From Delftia sp. PS-11 (GTDB lineage Bacteria > Pseudomonadota > Gammaproteobacteria > Burkholderiales > Burkholderiaceae_C), in NCBI RefSeq assembly GCF_029870285.1, contig NZ_JACSYA010000017.1:1-64000 (forward strand): a stretch of 64,000 nucleotides of DNA, read 5' to 3'. A program made the translations under genes and the position numbers. How positions within the stretch are numbered: the first letter of the stretch is position 1; every line of letters begins with the position of its first letter. Under the pieces are notes generated by a model. The model saw only the letters and a program-made list of their open reading frames with translations. It was not told the origin of the DNA and searched no databases. Positions 44,753-53,429 of the stretch are shown here, piece after piece.

Positions 44753-44959
44753 AGTAGATCTCGATATCCACAGATAGCAGGCGCGCAAGCCATCCACATA
44801 GGCCCGCACACGCTGCCCGGCAAGACAACAGGCATGCACAGCAGGCAGATGCCTCCGCGTATTATGCGCAGCCATTGGAGGTGCAGCACACACCATGCCT
44901 GCATGGATGCTGCACGGCAACATGCAAAACCCTTCGTCTTTTCCCCAGGAACTGCCGCC

Positions 44960-45262
44960 ATGAGCCAGGATTCGCCGTTCACCCCTGCCTTGTTCACTGC
45001 GAGGCTGGCGCCCAGCGGCCGCCAGGCCGACGCCTGGGCCGACCAGCCGCTGCTGCACTCCCTGGAACAGGGCGGCGTGGACTGGCCCAGTTCCTGCCGC
45101 AATGGCACCTGCCGGGCCTGCCTGGGCCAGTTGCTCGCAGGCAGCGTCCGCTACGAGATCGAGTGGCCGGGTGTGACCCGCGAGGAGCGCGCCGAAGGCT
45201 GTGTGCTGCCATGCATCGCCTATCCCGAAAGCGATGTGGTGCTGCAAGACCCCGCGACCTGA
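44960..45262 (+). CDS. 2Fe-2S ferredoxin-type protein
   Basis: A 100-residue plant-type ferredoxin fold. The cluster ligands are C46, C51 and C54 (SSCRNGTCRACLGQL) with the fourth at C85 (VLPCIAYP), matching C-x4-C-x2-C-x30-C. The N-terminal part (MSQDSPFTPALFTARLAPSG) is somewhat longer than minimal ferredoxins, and no reductase domain is fused. Its electron partner is not evident from the neighbours (a GGDEF gene and ribB). It is divergent from the GGDEF gene. Confidence 0.88.
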   Translation: MSQDSPFTPALFTARLAPSGRQADAWADQPLLHSLEQGGVDWPSSCRNGTCRACLGQLLAGSVRYEIEWPGVTREERAEGCVLPCIAYPESDVVLQDPAT

Positions 45263-45474
45263 GCCTGCACAAAGCCGGCCAGAGCCCCAGGCTGTGCCCG
45301 CTGGAATAGAATGGATGCTTTCCGCAAGGCCATGCCGGTCATGCCAATTGCCGAAAGCGGCCGCGCCGCGCCACACGTTCTTTGGATGCCTTGTGCACAT
45401 GTCCCGCAGACAGTGCCAGGCCGTGCGTGTGCCGAGCCACCCGCGCGGCCTTGCAGCTTCACAGAAGGCACCCC

Positions 45475-46596
45475 ATGAACACCTCCCTGTCCCCCGTGCC
45501 CATCTCGCCGGTGGAAGACATCATTGCCGACATGCGCGCAGGCCGCATGGTCATCCTCGTTGACGAGGAAGACCGCGAGAACGAAGGCGACCTGGTGCTG
45601 GCAGCCGACCATGTCACGCCCGAGGCCATCAACTTCATGGCGCGCTTTGGCCGCGGCCTGATCTGCCTGACGCTGACGCGCGAGCGCTGCGAGTTCCTGA
45701 AGCTGCCGCCGATGGCCGCACGCAACGGCACCGTGTACAGCACGGCGTTCACCGTTTCCATCGAGGCTGCCGAAGGCGTGACCACCGGCATCTCCGCCGC
45801 CGACCGCGCACGCACCGTGCAGGCCGCCGTGGCAAGGGACTCCAAGCCCACGGATCTGGTACAGCCGGGCCACATCTTCCCGCTGCAGGCCGTCGATGGC
45901 GGCGTGCTCATGCGCGCCGGCCACACCGAGGCAGGCTGCGACTTTGCCGCCCTGGCCGGCTGCTCGCCTGCGGCCGTGATCTGCGAGATCATGAAGGACG
46001 ATGGCACCATGGCACGGCTGCCCGACCTGCAGCTGTTCGCGGCCGAGCACGGGCTGAAGATCGGCACCATTGCCGACCTGATCCAGTACCGCAGCAGCAC
46101 CGAGTCACTGCTGGACAAGGTCGGCACACGCACCTTGCAGACGGCACATGGCGAGTTCACCGCCCACGCCTTCCGCGACCGGCCCAGCCAGTCCGTGCAT
46201 CTGGCCCTGGTCAAGGGCCAGTGGGATGCCGACACGCAGGTGCCCGTGCGTGTGCATGAGCCGCTGTCGGTGCTCGATGCGCTGGAAACCGGCCGCACGC
46301 TGCACTCCTGGAGCCTGGATGCCAGCCTCGAATACATCGCTCGCCAGGGCCACGGCGTGGCCGTGCTGCTCAACTGCGGCGAAAGCGGCGACCAGCTGCT
46401 GGCGCAGTTCGAGGGCAGCGCCCGCGCGGCCCAGGCCCCGGAGCGTGGCCGCATGGACCTGCGCACCTACGGCGTGGGCGCGCAGATCCTGCGCGATTGC
46501 GGAGTGCACAAGATGCGCCTCATGGGCCAGCCGCGGCGCATGCCCAGCATGACCGGCTACGGCCTCGAAATCAGCGGCTACATCCCCAAGGAATAA
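45475..46596 (+). CDS. ribB: 3,4-dihydroxy-2-butanone-4-phosphate synthase with degenerate RibA-like domain
   Basis: Makes the four-carbon precursor of riboflavin from ribulose 5-phosphate. Residues 10-210 are a complete RibB domain: [66 protein letters not shown] and [11 protein letters not shown]. Residues 215-373 align with GTP cyclohydrolase II at the ends ([38 protein letters not shown]). They lack the zinc cysteines (ECLTGD...CDCG is replaced by [18 protein letters not shown]) and the RQEGRNIGL motif. The second domain is therefore probably not a cyclohydrolase. It is the first gene of ribB-ribH-nusB. Confidence 0.92.
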   Translation: MNTSLSPVPISPVEDIIADMRAGRMVILVDEEDRENEGDLVLAADHVTPEAINFMARFGRGLICLTLTRERCEFLKLPPMAARNGTVYSTAFTVSIEAAEGVTTGISAADRARTVQAAVARDSKPTDLVQPGHIFPLQAVDGGVLMRAGHTEAGCDFAALAGCSPAAVICEIMKDDGTMARLPDLQLFAAEHGLKIGTIADLIQYRSSTESLLDKVGTRTLQTAHGEFTAHAFRDRPSQSVHLALVKGQWDADTQVPVRVHEPLSVLDALETGRTLHSWSLDASLEYIARQGHGVAVLLNCGESGDQLLAQFEGSARAAQAPERGRMDLRTYGVGAQILRDCGVHKMRLMGQPRRMPSMTGYGLEISGYIPKE

Positions 46597-46603
46597 GAAC
46601 ACC

Positions 46604-47074
46604 ATGTTGAACGCAGAAAAGGGCCAGGCCCTGAATCTCGACGGTGCGCAGCTGCGCATCGGCATTGTCCAGGCCCGCTTCAATGAAAGCATCACCAACA
46701 GCCTGACGACGGCCTGCCGCGAAGAGCTGCTGGCACTGGGCGTGCAGGCCGGGAACATCGACCATGTCACCGTGCCTGGCGCCCTGGAGGTGCCCGTGGC
46801 GCTGCAGGCCATGGCCGTATCGAAGAAATACGATGCCCTGGTGGCGCTGGGCTGCATCATCCGTGGGGAGACATACCACTTCGAGCTGGTTGCCAATGAA
46901 TCGGGCGCGGGCGTGACACGCCTGGCCCTGGACCACCAGTTGCCGATCGCCAACGCGATCATCACCACTGAAAACACCGAGCAGGCCATCGCACGCCAGA
47001 CCGACAAGGGACGCGATGCGGCCCGTGTCGCCGTGGAAATGGCCCATCTGCTCCAAACCATCAAGCGAACATGA
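46604..47074 (+). CDS. ribH: 6,7-dimethyl-8-ribityllumazine synthase
   Basis: Condenses the RibB product with the pyrimidine intermediate in the penultimate riboflavin step. The 156-residue protein has [53 protein letters not shown] (catalytic histidine in this segment) and [28 protein letters not shown]. Length is standard. It starts 7 bases after ribB and overlaps nusB by ATGA, so the three genes form one translationally linked operon. Confidence 0.97.
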   Translation: MLNAEKGQALNLDGAQLRIGIVQARFNESITNSLTTACREELLALGVQAGNIDHVTVPGALEVPVALQAMAVSKKYDALVALGCIIRGETYHFELVANESGAGVTRLALDHQLPIANAIITTENTEQAIARQTDKGRDAARVAVEMAHLLQTIKRT

Positions 47075-47652
47075 GCGACGAACAATCCGCACCGGCATCG
47101 CGCCGCCCTCCCCGCCAGTCGCGCACCGGCCTGACCAGCACCGGCGCACGCAAGGCAGCCTCCAAGTCCAGCCGCAGCCGCTCGCGCGAATTCGCGCTGC
47201 AGGCGCTGTACCAGCACATCGTTGGCGGCAACGATGTCGAGGCCATTGACCGCTTCACGCGCGATCTGTCGGGCTTTCACAAAGCCGACTCGGTGCACTA
47301 TGACGCGCTGCTGCGCGGCTGCATCACGGCGCAGGCCGATCTGGATGCGCTGATCACGCCCAAGCTGGATCGCGCGCTGGCCGATATTTCGCCCATCGAG
47401 CATGCGTGCATGTGGATCGGCGTCTACGAATTCCAGCACTGCCACGATGTGCCCTGGCGCGTGGTGCTCAACGAATGCATCGAGCTGGCCAAGGAATTCG
47501 GCGGCACCGATGGCCACAAGTATGTGAATGCCGTGCTCAACGGCCTGGCTCCGATGCTGCGCCCCGCAGAAGTCGCACATGACCGCGCCGCCAAGGCTGA
47601 CACCGCCAGCCAGCCGGCGGACAGCCGCGACACCACGGGCCAGGCCGACTGA
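47071..47652 (+). CDS. nusB: Transcription antitermination factor NusB
   Basis: NusB binds boxA RNA with NusE for rRNA antitermination. The 193-residue protein has a basic, disordered N-terminal extension of about 35 residues ([16 protein letters not shown]) before the core [72 protein letters not shown] is highly conserved. A polar tail of 30 residues extends the C-terminus. The coupling to ribH is a common proteobacterial arrangement. Confidence 0.96.
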   Translation: MSDEQSAPASRRPPRQSRTGLTSTGARKAASKSSRSRSREFALQALYQHIVGGNDVEAIDRFTRDLSGFHKADSVHYDALLRGCITAQADLDALITPKLDRALADISPIEHACMWIGVYEFQHCHDVPWRVVLNECIELAKEFGGTDGHKYVNAVLNGLAPMLRPAEVAHDRAAKADTASQPADSRDTTGQAD

Positions 47653-47770
47653 GCCTGCTTGCGGGCCCCGCTGCACAGGGGCGCCTGCGCCCTCTGCCCC
47701 GCTCCTGCCGCCTCCATTGCCTGCCTGCGCCTGCCAGGTGCGGGCGTCCCTTCCAGGATTTCCCCCCGCC

Positions 47771-48955
47771 ATGAAATTTTCGACCCGCGCCGAGCGCATT
47801 GAGCCTTTTTATGTGATGGAGATCGCCAAGGCGGCGCAGGAGATGGCGCGCGCCTGCAAGGACAGCGACACGCCGATGATCTTCCTGAACATCGGCGAGC
47901 CCGACTTCACGGCCCCTGCGCTGGTGCAGGAGGCGGCCGCCCGCGCCGTGCGCGATGGCGCAACGCAGTACACCCCCGCCCTGGGACTGCCCCTGCTGCG
48001 CGAACGCATCAGCCAGTGGTATGCCCAGCGCTTTGGCGCCGATGTGCCGGCGCGGCGCATTGTGGTCACGGCCGGCGCTTCGGCCGCACTGCAGCTGGCG
48101 TGCCTTGCCACCATCGACGCAGGCGATGAGATCCTCATGCCCGACCCCAGCTACCCCTGCAACCGCCACTTCGTCAGTGCGGCAGAAGGCCGGGCCGTGA
48201 TGGTGCCGACCACGGCAGCCGAGCGCTACCAGCTGAGCGCCGAGAAGGTCCAGGCAGCATGGAACGGACGCACGCGCGGCGTGCTGCTGGCTTCGCCCTC
48301 CAACCCCACGGGCACCTCGATCGCGCCCGCCGAGCTGCGCCGCATCCACGAAGTGGTGCGCGCCCGCGGCGGGCTGACCATCATCGACGAGATCTACCTG
48401 GGCCTGTCGCATGACAAGGCCTATGGCCAGACGGCACTCACGCTGGGTGAAGACATCATCAGCATCAACAGCTTCAGCAAATACTTCAACATGACGGGCT
48501 GGCGGCTGGGCTGGATGGTGGTGCCAGAGGCCATGGTGCCAGTGGTCGAGCGCCTGGCGCAGAACCTGTTCATCTGCGCCAGCAGCATCGCCCAGCACGC
48601 GGCGCTGGCCTGTTTCGAGCCTGAGAGCATTGCCGAATACGAGCGCCGCCGCGCCGAATTCAAGGCACGGCGCGACTTTTTCATCCCGGCGCTCGAATCC
48701 CTGGGCCTGCCCGTGCCCGTGCAGCCCGATGGCGCCTTCTACGCCTGGGCCGACTGCCGGGCCGCGGCGGACAGACTGGGCGTCTCGGGCAGCTGGGATT
48801 TCGCCTATGCCGTGATGGAGCGGGCCCATCTGGCCATCACGCCGGGCCGGGACTTCGGCAGCTTCGAGACCGCCGGATTCGTGCGCTTTTCGACGGCCAA
48901 CTCCATGGAGCAGCTGCAAGAGGCCGTGCGCAGGCTGCGGCAGCTGCTGGCCTGA
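47771..48955 (+). CDS. PLP-dependent aminotransferase, class I/II
   Basis: A 394-residue fold-type I aminotransferase. It contains FLNIGEPDFTAP, TQYTPALGLPLLRERIS, VTAGASAALQLAC, ASPSNPTGTSIAP, IIDEIYLGLS and SINSFSKYFNMTGWRLGWMVVP, where the Lys of SFSKYF binds PLP. FVRFSTANSMEQLQEAVRRL closes the protein. It is closest in appearance to alanine/aspartate-type enzymes of the AlaA or DapC-like group; amino acid specificity cannot be assigned. It lies 118 bases after nusB and 14 before ybgC, so it may join the ybgC-tol transcript. Confidence 0.9.
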   Translation: MKFSTRAERIEPFYVMEIAKAAQEMARACKDSDTPMIFLNIGEPDFTAPALVQEAAARAVRDGATQYTPALGLPLLRERISQWYAQRFGADVPARRIVVTAGASAALQLACLATIDAGDEILMPDPSYPCNRHFVSAAEGRAVMVPTTAAERYQLSAEKVQAAWNGRTRGVLLASPSNPTGTSIAPAELRRIHEVVRARGGLTIIDEIYLGLSHDKAYGQTALTLGEDIISINSFSKYFNMTGWRLGWMVVPEAMVPVVERLAQNLFICASSIAQHAALACFEPESIAEYERRRAEFKARRDFFIPALESLGLPVPVQPDGAFYAWADCRAAADRLGVSGSWDFAYAVMERAHLAITPGRDFGSFETAGFVRFSTANSMEQLQEAVRRLRQLLA

Positions 48956-48969
48956 AGGGCATACACGCC

Positions 48970-49386
48970 ATGGCCTTCGAGTTTCCCATCCGCGTCTACT
49001 GGGAAGACACCGACGCAGGAGGCGCCGTCTTCTACGGCAACTACCTCAAGTTCATGGAGCGCGCGCGCACCGAGTGGCTGCGTGTCCAGGGCATAGAACA
49101 GCGGCAGTTGCAGGAACAAATGGGCGGCATGTTTATCGTAAGCCATGCCCAGCTGGAGTACCTGCTGCCCGCGCACCTCGACGACCAACTCCTTGTTACC
49201 GCAGAGCGGCAAAGCAAGGGCGGCGCTTCGCTGACAATACGGCAGCAGGTGCTGCGGGCCTCTGCGGATGGCGGCGCCACGCCGCCCACCCTGCTGTGCG
49301 AAGGCAAGATCCGCATTGGATGGGTGGATGGCACAACCATGCGCCCCGCAAGAATTCCGAACCGCATCCTGGAGCAATTTTCATGA
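48970..49386 (+). CDS. ybgC: Tol-Pal system acyl-CoA thioesterase YbgC
   Basis: A 138-residue hotdog-fold thioesterase. The 4-HBT signature reads RVYWEDTDAGGAVFYGNYLKFMERARTEWL, with the catalytic Asp in EDTDAGG. The family hydrolyses short acyl-CoA or acyl-ACP esters at the membrane and is nearly always first in tol operons. The stop overlaps the tolQ start by four bases (ATGA). Confidence 0.95.
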   Translation: MAFEFPIRVYWEDTDAGGAVFYGNYLKFMERARTEWLRVQGIEQRQLQEQMGGMFIVSHAQLEYLLPAHLDDQLLVTAERQSKGGASLTIRQQVLRASADGGATPPTLLCEGKIRIGWVDGTTMRPARIPNRILEQFS

Positions 49387-50087
49387 ACTCCCATGACATG
49401 TCCATACTCAGCCTCGTGCTGCAGGCCAGCTGGGTCGTGCAGCTGGTCATGCTGATCCTCGTGGGCGCTTCGGTGGCGAGCTGGGCCACCATTTTCCGCA
49501 AGGCGCAGACCTTGAAGCGTGTGCGCTCGCTCAACGATGAATTCGAACAGGACTTCTGGTCGGGCACCAGTCTCAACGACCTGTATGCCGCAGCCACCCA
49601 GCATGCCAAGCAGGGCGGCCCCATGGAGCGCATCTTCGCCAGCGGCATGCGCGAATACCAGAAACTGCGCGAACGCCGCATCGCGGATGTGAACCAGCTC
49701 ATGGATGGCACGCGCCGCGCCATGCGCGCCAGCTTCCAGCGCGAGATGGACGAGGTCGAGTCGGGCCTGTCCTTTCTGGGTACGGTCGGCTCGGTCGCGC
49801 CCTATGTCGGCCTGTTCGGCACGGTCTGGGGCGTGATGCACGCCTTCACGGGCTTTGCCAACATGGAGCAGATCACACTGGCCACCGTGGCGCCGGGCAT
49901 TGCCGAAGCCCTGGTGGCCACGGCCATGGGCCTGTTCGCCGCCATCCCGGCAGTGACAGCCTACAACCGCTATGCCCACCAGATCGACCGCGTCGCCAGC
50001 CAGCAGGAAACTTTCATCGAAGAATTCTCGAACATCCTGCAACGCAATGTCGGCGCATCGCAGCCGGCAAGCCCCTCGGGACATTGA
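49383..50087 (+). CDS. tolQ: Tol-Pal system proton channel subunit TolQ
   Basis: An inner-membrane protein of 234 residues, homologous to ExbB and MotA. Three transmembrane helices are visible at about 14-34 (LVLQASWVVQLVMLILVGASV), 130-155 (LSFLGTVGSVAPYVGLFGTVWGVM) and 170-195 (LATVAPGIAEALVATAMGLFAAIPAV). TolQ and TolR use the proton gradient to energise TolA for outer-membrane constriction at division. The Tol proteins also serve as the import route for some colicins and filamentous phage. Translation is coupled to ybgC. Confidence 0.96.
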   Translation: MNSHDMSILSLVLQASWVVQLVMLILVGASVASWATIFRKAQTLKRVRSLNDEFEQDFWSGTSLNDLYAAATQHAKQGGPMERIFASGMREYQKLRERRIADVNQLMDGTRRAMRASFQREMDEVESGLSFLGTVGSVAPYVGLFGTVWGVMHAFTGFANMEQITLATVAPGIAEALVATAMGLFAAIPAVTAYNRYAHQIDRVASQQETFIEEFSNILQRNVGASQPASPSGH

Positions 50088-50121
50088 GCCGATATGAAGC
50101 CATCCGGCAAGGAGTGAGCGC

Positions 50122-50544
50122 ATGCCTGCTGTAGCCTCGCGCGGCCGTGGCCGCCGTACCGTCAACGAAATCAACATGGTGCCCTTCATCGACGTGATGC
50201 TGGTGCTGCTCGTCATTTTCATGGTGACGGCGCCCATGCTCACGCCGGGCGCCATCAACGTGCCCAGTGCCGGCAAGGCTGCGCGCACGCCCGTCAAACG
50301 CGCCGACGTGATGATCGACAAGGACGGCGCCATCCGCCTGAAGGCCGGCAGCAGCGAAAAAACCATCACGCTCAAGGAACTGGGCGCAGCCGCACGGCAG
50401 TGGCAGGACCAGCAAAGCGACGACAGCGCCGTGCTGATTTCGGCCGACAAGAAGCTGCCGTTCGAAACCGTCATGGCGGCCATGTCCGAGCTGCAGGCTG
50501 CAGGTGTCAAGCGCGTGGCCTTCGGCGTCAAGTCCACCCAATAA
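50122..50544 (+). CDS. tolR: Tol-Pal system proton channel subunit TolR
   Basis: An ExbD/TolR protein of 140 residues. One N-terminal transmembrane helix carries the essential aspartate (NEINMVPFIDVMLVLLVIFMV), followed by a periplasmic domain (VPSAGKAARTPVKRADVMIDKDGAIRL, VLISADKKLPFETVMAAMSELQAAGVKRVAFGVK). Spacing to tolQ is 34 bases. The domain structure and operon position leave little doubt. Confidence 0.97.
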   Translation: MPAVASRGRGRRTVNEINMVPFIDVMLVLLVIFMVTAPMLTPGAINVPSAGKAARTPVKRADVMIDKDGAIRLKAGSSEKTITLKELGAAARQWQDQQSDDSAVLISADKKLPFETVMAAMSELQAAGVKRVAFGVKSTQ

Positions 50545-50572
50545 GCCGCATACGCAGCACGCGACCCACGCC

Positions 50573-51910
50573 ATGCCCCAACCCCAAGACCACGACCAGT
50601 TCGCTCCGCCCCGCACGCGCGGACGCATGCGCGCCTGGGCACTGGCCGTGGCGGCGCACGGCCTGCTGGTCGCAGCCATGCTGTGGACCGTACGCCCGCC
50701 CAAGGAAGCCGACGAGGCCATGGTCGAGGCCGAGTTCTGGTCCACTGCCGCGCCGGCGCCAAGCCAGCCCGTGGCGCCGCCACCGCCACCGCCGCCGCCC
50801 GTCTCGCCCCCCCCCGCGCCTGCGCCTGCGCCACGGCCTGCCCCGGTGCCGCCGCCTCCACCTCCGCCGCCTGCCCCGCCACCCAGGCAGGTGATGGCGC
50901 CGCCGCCTGCGCCGCCCAAGGCCCAGCTCGTTGAAGACCAGCGCGACGCCGAGATCGCGCTGGAGAAAAAGCGCAAGCTCGAACAGCAGAAGAAAGAGCG
51001 CGAGGAGCAGCGCGAGCGGCAGGAGCAGCGCGAAAAAGAGCGCAAGGAACGCCTGGAGAAGGAAAAAGCCGCCAAGGCCGAAAAAGCGGCACGGGAAAAG
51101 GCTGAAAAGGAAAAGGCAGAGAAGGCTGAGAAAGCCGAAAAGGCGGAGCGTGCCGAACGCGAGCGCCGCGAAAAAATCGAACAGCAAAAGAAGGACAAGG
51201 CTGAGCAGGAGCGCAAGGAACGCCAGGAGCAGCAGAAAAAGGACAAGGCCGAGAAGGAAAAGGCAGAAAAAGAGAAGGCTGAAAAGGAAAAGGCCGACAA
51301 GGAAAAAGCCGCCAGAGAAAAGGCCGCCCGGGAAAAAACCGAGCGGGAAAAGGCCGAAAAAGCCGAGAAGGCTGAAAGAGAAAAAGCCGAGAAAGCCGAA
51401 AAGGCCGAAAAGGAAAGAGCCGCCAGGGCCGAAGCCGAGAAAAAGGCGGCGGATGACAAGCGCCGCAAGGAACAGGCTGCCAAGGAGCAGGCCGCCAGGG
51501 ACGCCAAAGAAGCCGAGGCACGCCACAAGGCGAACGTGGCCCGCATGCAGGCGCTGGCAGGCGGCGGCAGTGGCGGCTCGTCGGATGATGGTGCTGGCGG
51601 CAGCAGAAGCGGCGGCGCGGGCAGCGCTGCCGCTGGAGGCCCCTCGGCCGGCTATGGCTCCAAAGTCTCGGCACGGGTCAAGCCCAACATCGTCTACCCC
51701 GATGCCGTCAGCGGCAACCCCCGCGCCGAAGTGCGCGTGCGCACTGCGCCCGATGGCACCATCGTCAGCGCCACCATCAGCAAGTCCAGCGGCAACAAGG
51801 CCTGGGACGAGGCCGTCGTGCGCGCGCTGCAAAAGACCGAAACGCTGCCCCGCGACATCGATGGCCGCGTACCGCCCGATCTGGTCATCGGTTTCCGGCC
51901 GCAGGACTGA
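50573..51910 (+). CDS. tolA: Cell envelope integrity protein TolA
   Basis: A 445-residue protein linking the inner-membrane TolQR motor to the outer membrane. It has an N-terminal transmembrane helix (about 22-42, AWALAVAAHGLLVAAMLW), a Pro-rich segment (about 60-115), and a long charged coiled coil of Lys-Ala-Glu repeats (about 120-325). A Gly/Ser linker and a C-terminal TonB/TolA-type domain follow (ARVKPNIVYPDAVSGNPRAEVRVRTAPDGTIVSATISKSSG...DLVIGFRP). No tolB or pal follows; the next genes are rtcB and prfH. Confidence 0.95.
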   Translation: MPQPQDHDQFAPPRTRGRMRAWALAVAAHGLLVAAMLWTVRPPKEADEAMVEAEFWSTAAPAPSQPVAPPPPPPPPVSPPPAPAPAPRPAPVPPPPPPPPAPPPRQVMAPPPAPPKAQLVEDQRDAEIALEKKRKLEQQKKEREEQRERQEQREKERKERLEKEKAAKAEKAAREKAEKEKAEKAEKAEKAERAERERREKIEQQKKDKAEQERKERQEQQKKDKAEKEKAEKEKAEKEKADKEKAAREKAAREKTEREKAEKAEKAEREKAEKAEKAEKERAARAEAEKKAADDKRRKEQAAKEQAARDAKEAEARHKANVARMQALAGGGSGGSSDDGAGGSRSGGAGSAAAGGPSAGYGSKVSARVKPNIVYPDAVSGNPRAEVRVRTAPDGTIVSATISKSSGNKAWDEAVVRALQKTETLPRDIDGRVPPDLVIGFRPQD

Positions 51911-52274
51911 CGCCACGGATGATCCGCTCACCATGTGCCAGCCCCCAGCCATCTGTCTGCAATATGCCACGCATGCAGATGCAAGGCTTGCGCCGCATGG
52001 GCCATGCTGCATACGATGACACCTTCTTGCTGCAACCGCAGCACCCGTTCACCCTCGCAAAGGAGAGAGCCATGTCCCGTTCGACACGCCCCTTTGCAGT
52101 CGTGCACGCTTGACGCCCTAGCGCCCCAAGCCACGCTGCAGACCTGAGTCCCCGGTCCCCAGTGGAGTCCGGTGCCAGGCTGCGCGTGCGTTTTCCCCAA
52201 GGCCTTTTGATCGAGCCTGCTGCGACTGCCCATTCCGCATCCGCACATTTCATGCAATCGATCGAAAGCCATTC
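51911..52274 (+). other. Intergenic region between tolA and rtcB
   Basis: 364 bases where tolB would be expected. No rho-independent terminator is evident after tolA. The only gene-like item is a 13-codon frame with a strong ribosome-binding site at 52072. The rest shows no domain in any frame; short frames on both strands have unremarkable composition. Confidence 0.5.
52072..52113 (+). CDS. 13-residue ORF with strong RBS upstream of rtcB
   Basis: AAAGGAGAGAG (52059-52069) stands at ideal distance from an ATG opening MSRSTRPFAVVHA and a TGA. The SD sequence is better than that of the real gene rtcB, 160 bases on. It may be a leader peptide, the start of a deleted gene, or chance. Nothing else supports it. 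Confidence 0.3.
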   Translation: MSRSTRPFAVVHA

Positions 52275-53429
52275 ATGGGCCATTCCCTCACGGACACCTA
52301 TATCCAGGTGTTCGCCAATTCCAGCGTCTGGATTGAAGACGCTGCCATTCAGCAACTGCACACCACGGCCACCAACCTGGAGGGCATCCGCGCCGCCGTA
52401 GGGCTGCCGGACCTGCACCCGGGCAGGGGCTATCCGGTCGGCGCAGCCTTTTTTTCGGCTGGCCGCTTCTACCCTGCCCTGGTCGGGGGCGATATCGGCT
52501 GCGGCATGGCGCTGTACGCCACCGATCTGGCGGTGCACAAGACTTCGGCCGCCAAACTCGAAAAAGCCGTAGGCCACATTGACGGCCCCCTGCCCCAGGA
52601 ACTGCTGGACGCCGTGGATGCGCAGCAGCTGGAGCAGATCGCCCTGGCCAGCGGCGTGGCCTGTCTGGCCTCGCTGCAAGAGAGCCTGGGCACCATCGGC
52701 GGCGGCAACCACTTTGCCGAGCTGCAGGTGGTGGATACGCTGTACGAAGAAGATACGCTGGACAAAAAGCGCGTGCACCTGATGGTGCACAGCGGCTCGC
52801 GCGGTCTGGGCGGTGCCATCCTGCGCGCCCATGTGCAGGCCTTCAGCCACGACGGTCTGGCCGCCGGCAGCGCCGAAGCGGCGCATTATCTGCGCCAGCA
52901 TGCGGCCGCCATCGCCTTCGCACAGCTCAACCGCGCCAGCATCGCGGCACGCCTGCTGCGCGCCATCCGCGCGCGGGGCGAGGCGCTGCTGGATATCACC
53001 CACAACCATGTGGTGGCCCACCATTGGCGCGGGCAGGACGGTTTTCTGCACCGCAAAGGCGCCACGCCGGCCGACCAGGGCCTGGTGGTGATCCCGGGCT
53101 CGCGCGGCGACTACAGCTATCTGGTGCGTCCTGTGGACGGGCGTGATGAGGCCCTGCACTCTCTGGCACATGGCGCGGGCCGCAAATGGGCGCGCACGGA
53201 CTGCATGGGCCGGCTGCGCCCGCGCTTCACGCTGGACGAGCTGCTGCGCACGCGCTTTGGCAGCACCGTGGTCTGTGCGGACCGGGAGCTGGTCTACGAG
53301 GAAGCGCCCCAGGCCTACAAGGATGTGGACTCCGTGGTCGCCAGCCTGCAGCAAGCTGGTCTGGTGCAGTTGGTGGCACGCCTGCGCCCTGTGCTGACTT
53401 ACAAGAAGGGGGCCATGCAATGCTGCTGA
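52275..53429 (+). CDS. rtcB: RtcB-family RNA ligase (RtcB2, PrfH-associated type)
   Basis: RtcB enzymes join RNA with 2',3'-cyclic phosphate or 3'-phosphate ends to 5'-OH ends, using GTP and Mn. At 384 residues this is shorter than canonical RtcB and fits the branch paired with PrfH. Metal and GTP sites are present: DLHPGRGYPVG (46-56), GGDIGCGM with D73 and C76, GGGNHFAEL with N145/H146, MVHSGSRGLG with H172, THNHVVAHH (242-250) and the guanylylation motif SLAHGAGRK with H299. It overlaps prfH by 10 bases, so the two are made together. The family role is repair of 16S rRNA cleaved in the decoding centre. Confidence 0.93.
   Translation: MGHSLTDTYIQVFANSSVWIEDAAIQQLHTTATNLEGIRAAVGLPDLHPGRGYPVGAAFFSAGRFYPALVGGDIGCGMALYATDLAVHKTSAAKLEKAVGHIDGPLPQELLDAVDAQQLEQIALASGVACLASLQESLGTIGGGNHFAELQVVDTLYEEDTLDKKRVHLMVHSGSRGLGGAILRAHVQAFSHDGLAAGSAEAAHYLRQHAAAIAFAQLNRASIAARLLRAIRARGEALLDITHNHVVAHHWRGQDGFLHRKGATPADQGLVVIPGSRGDYSYLVRPVDGRDEALHSLAHGAGRKWARTDCMGRLRPRFTLDELLRTRFGSTVVCADRELVYEEAPQAYKDVDSVVASLQQAGLVQLVARLRPVLTYKKGAMQCC

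Noticed and set aside
45263..45474. FMN riboswitch ahead of ribB
   Set aside because: The gap is long enough, but I could not find the conserved six-stem FMN motif; only a TAGAAT -10-like box at 45307 is visible.
51928..52272. 114-codon minus-strand frame between tolA and rtcB
   Set aside because: Cys/His/Trp-scattered composition, no domain, no upstream signal.
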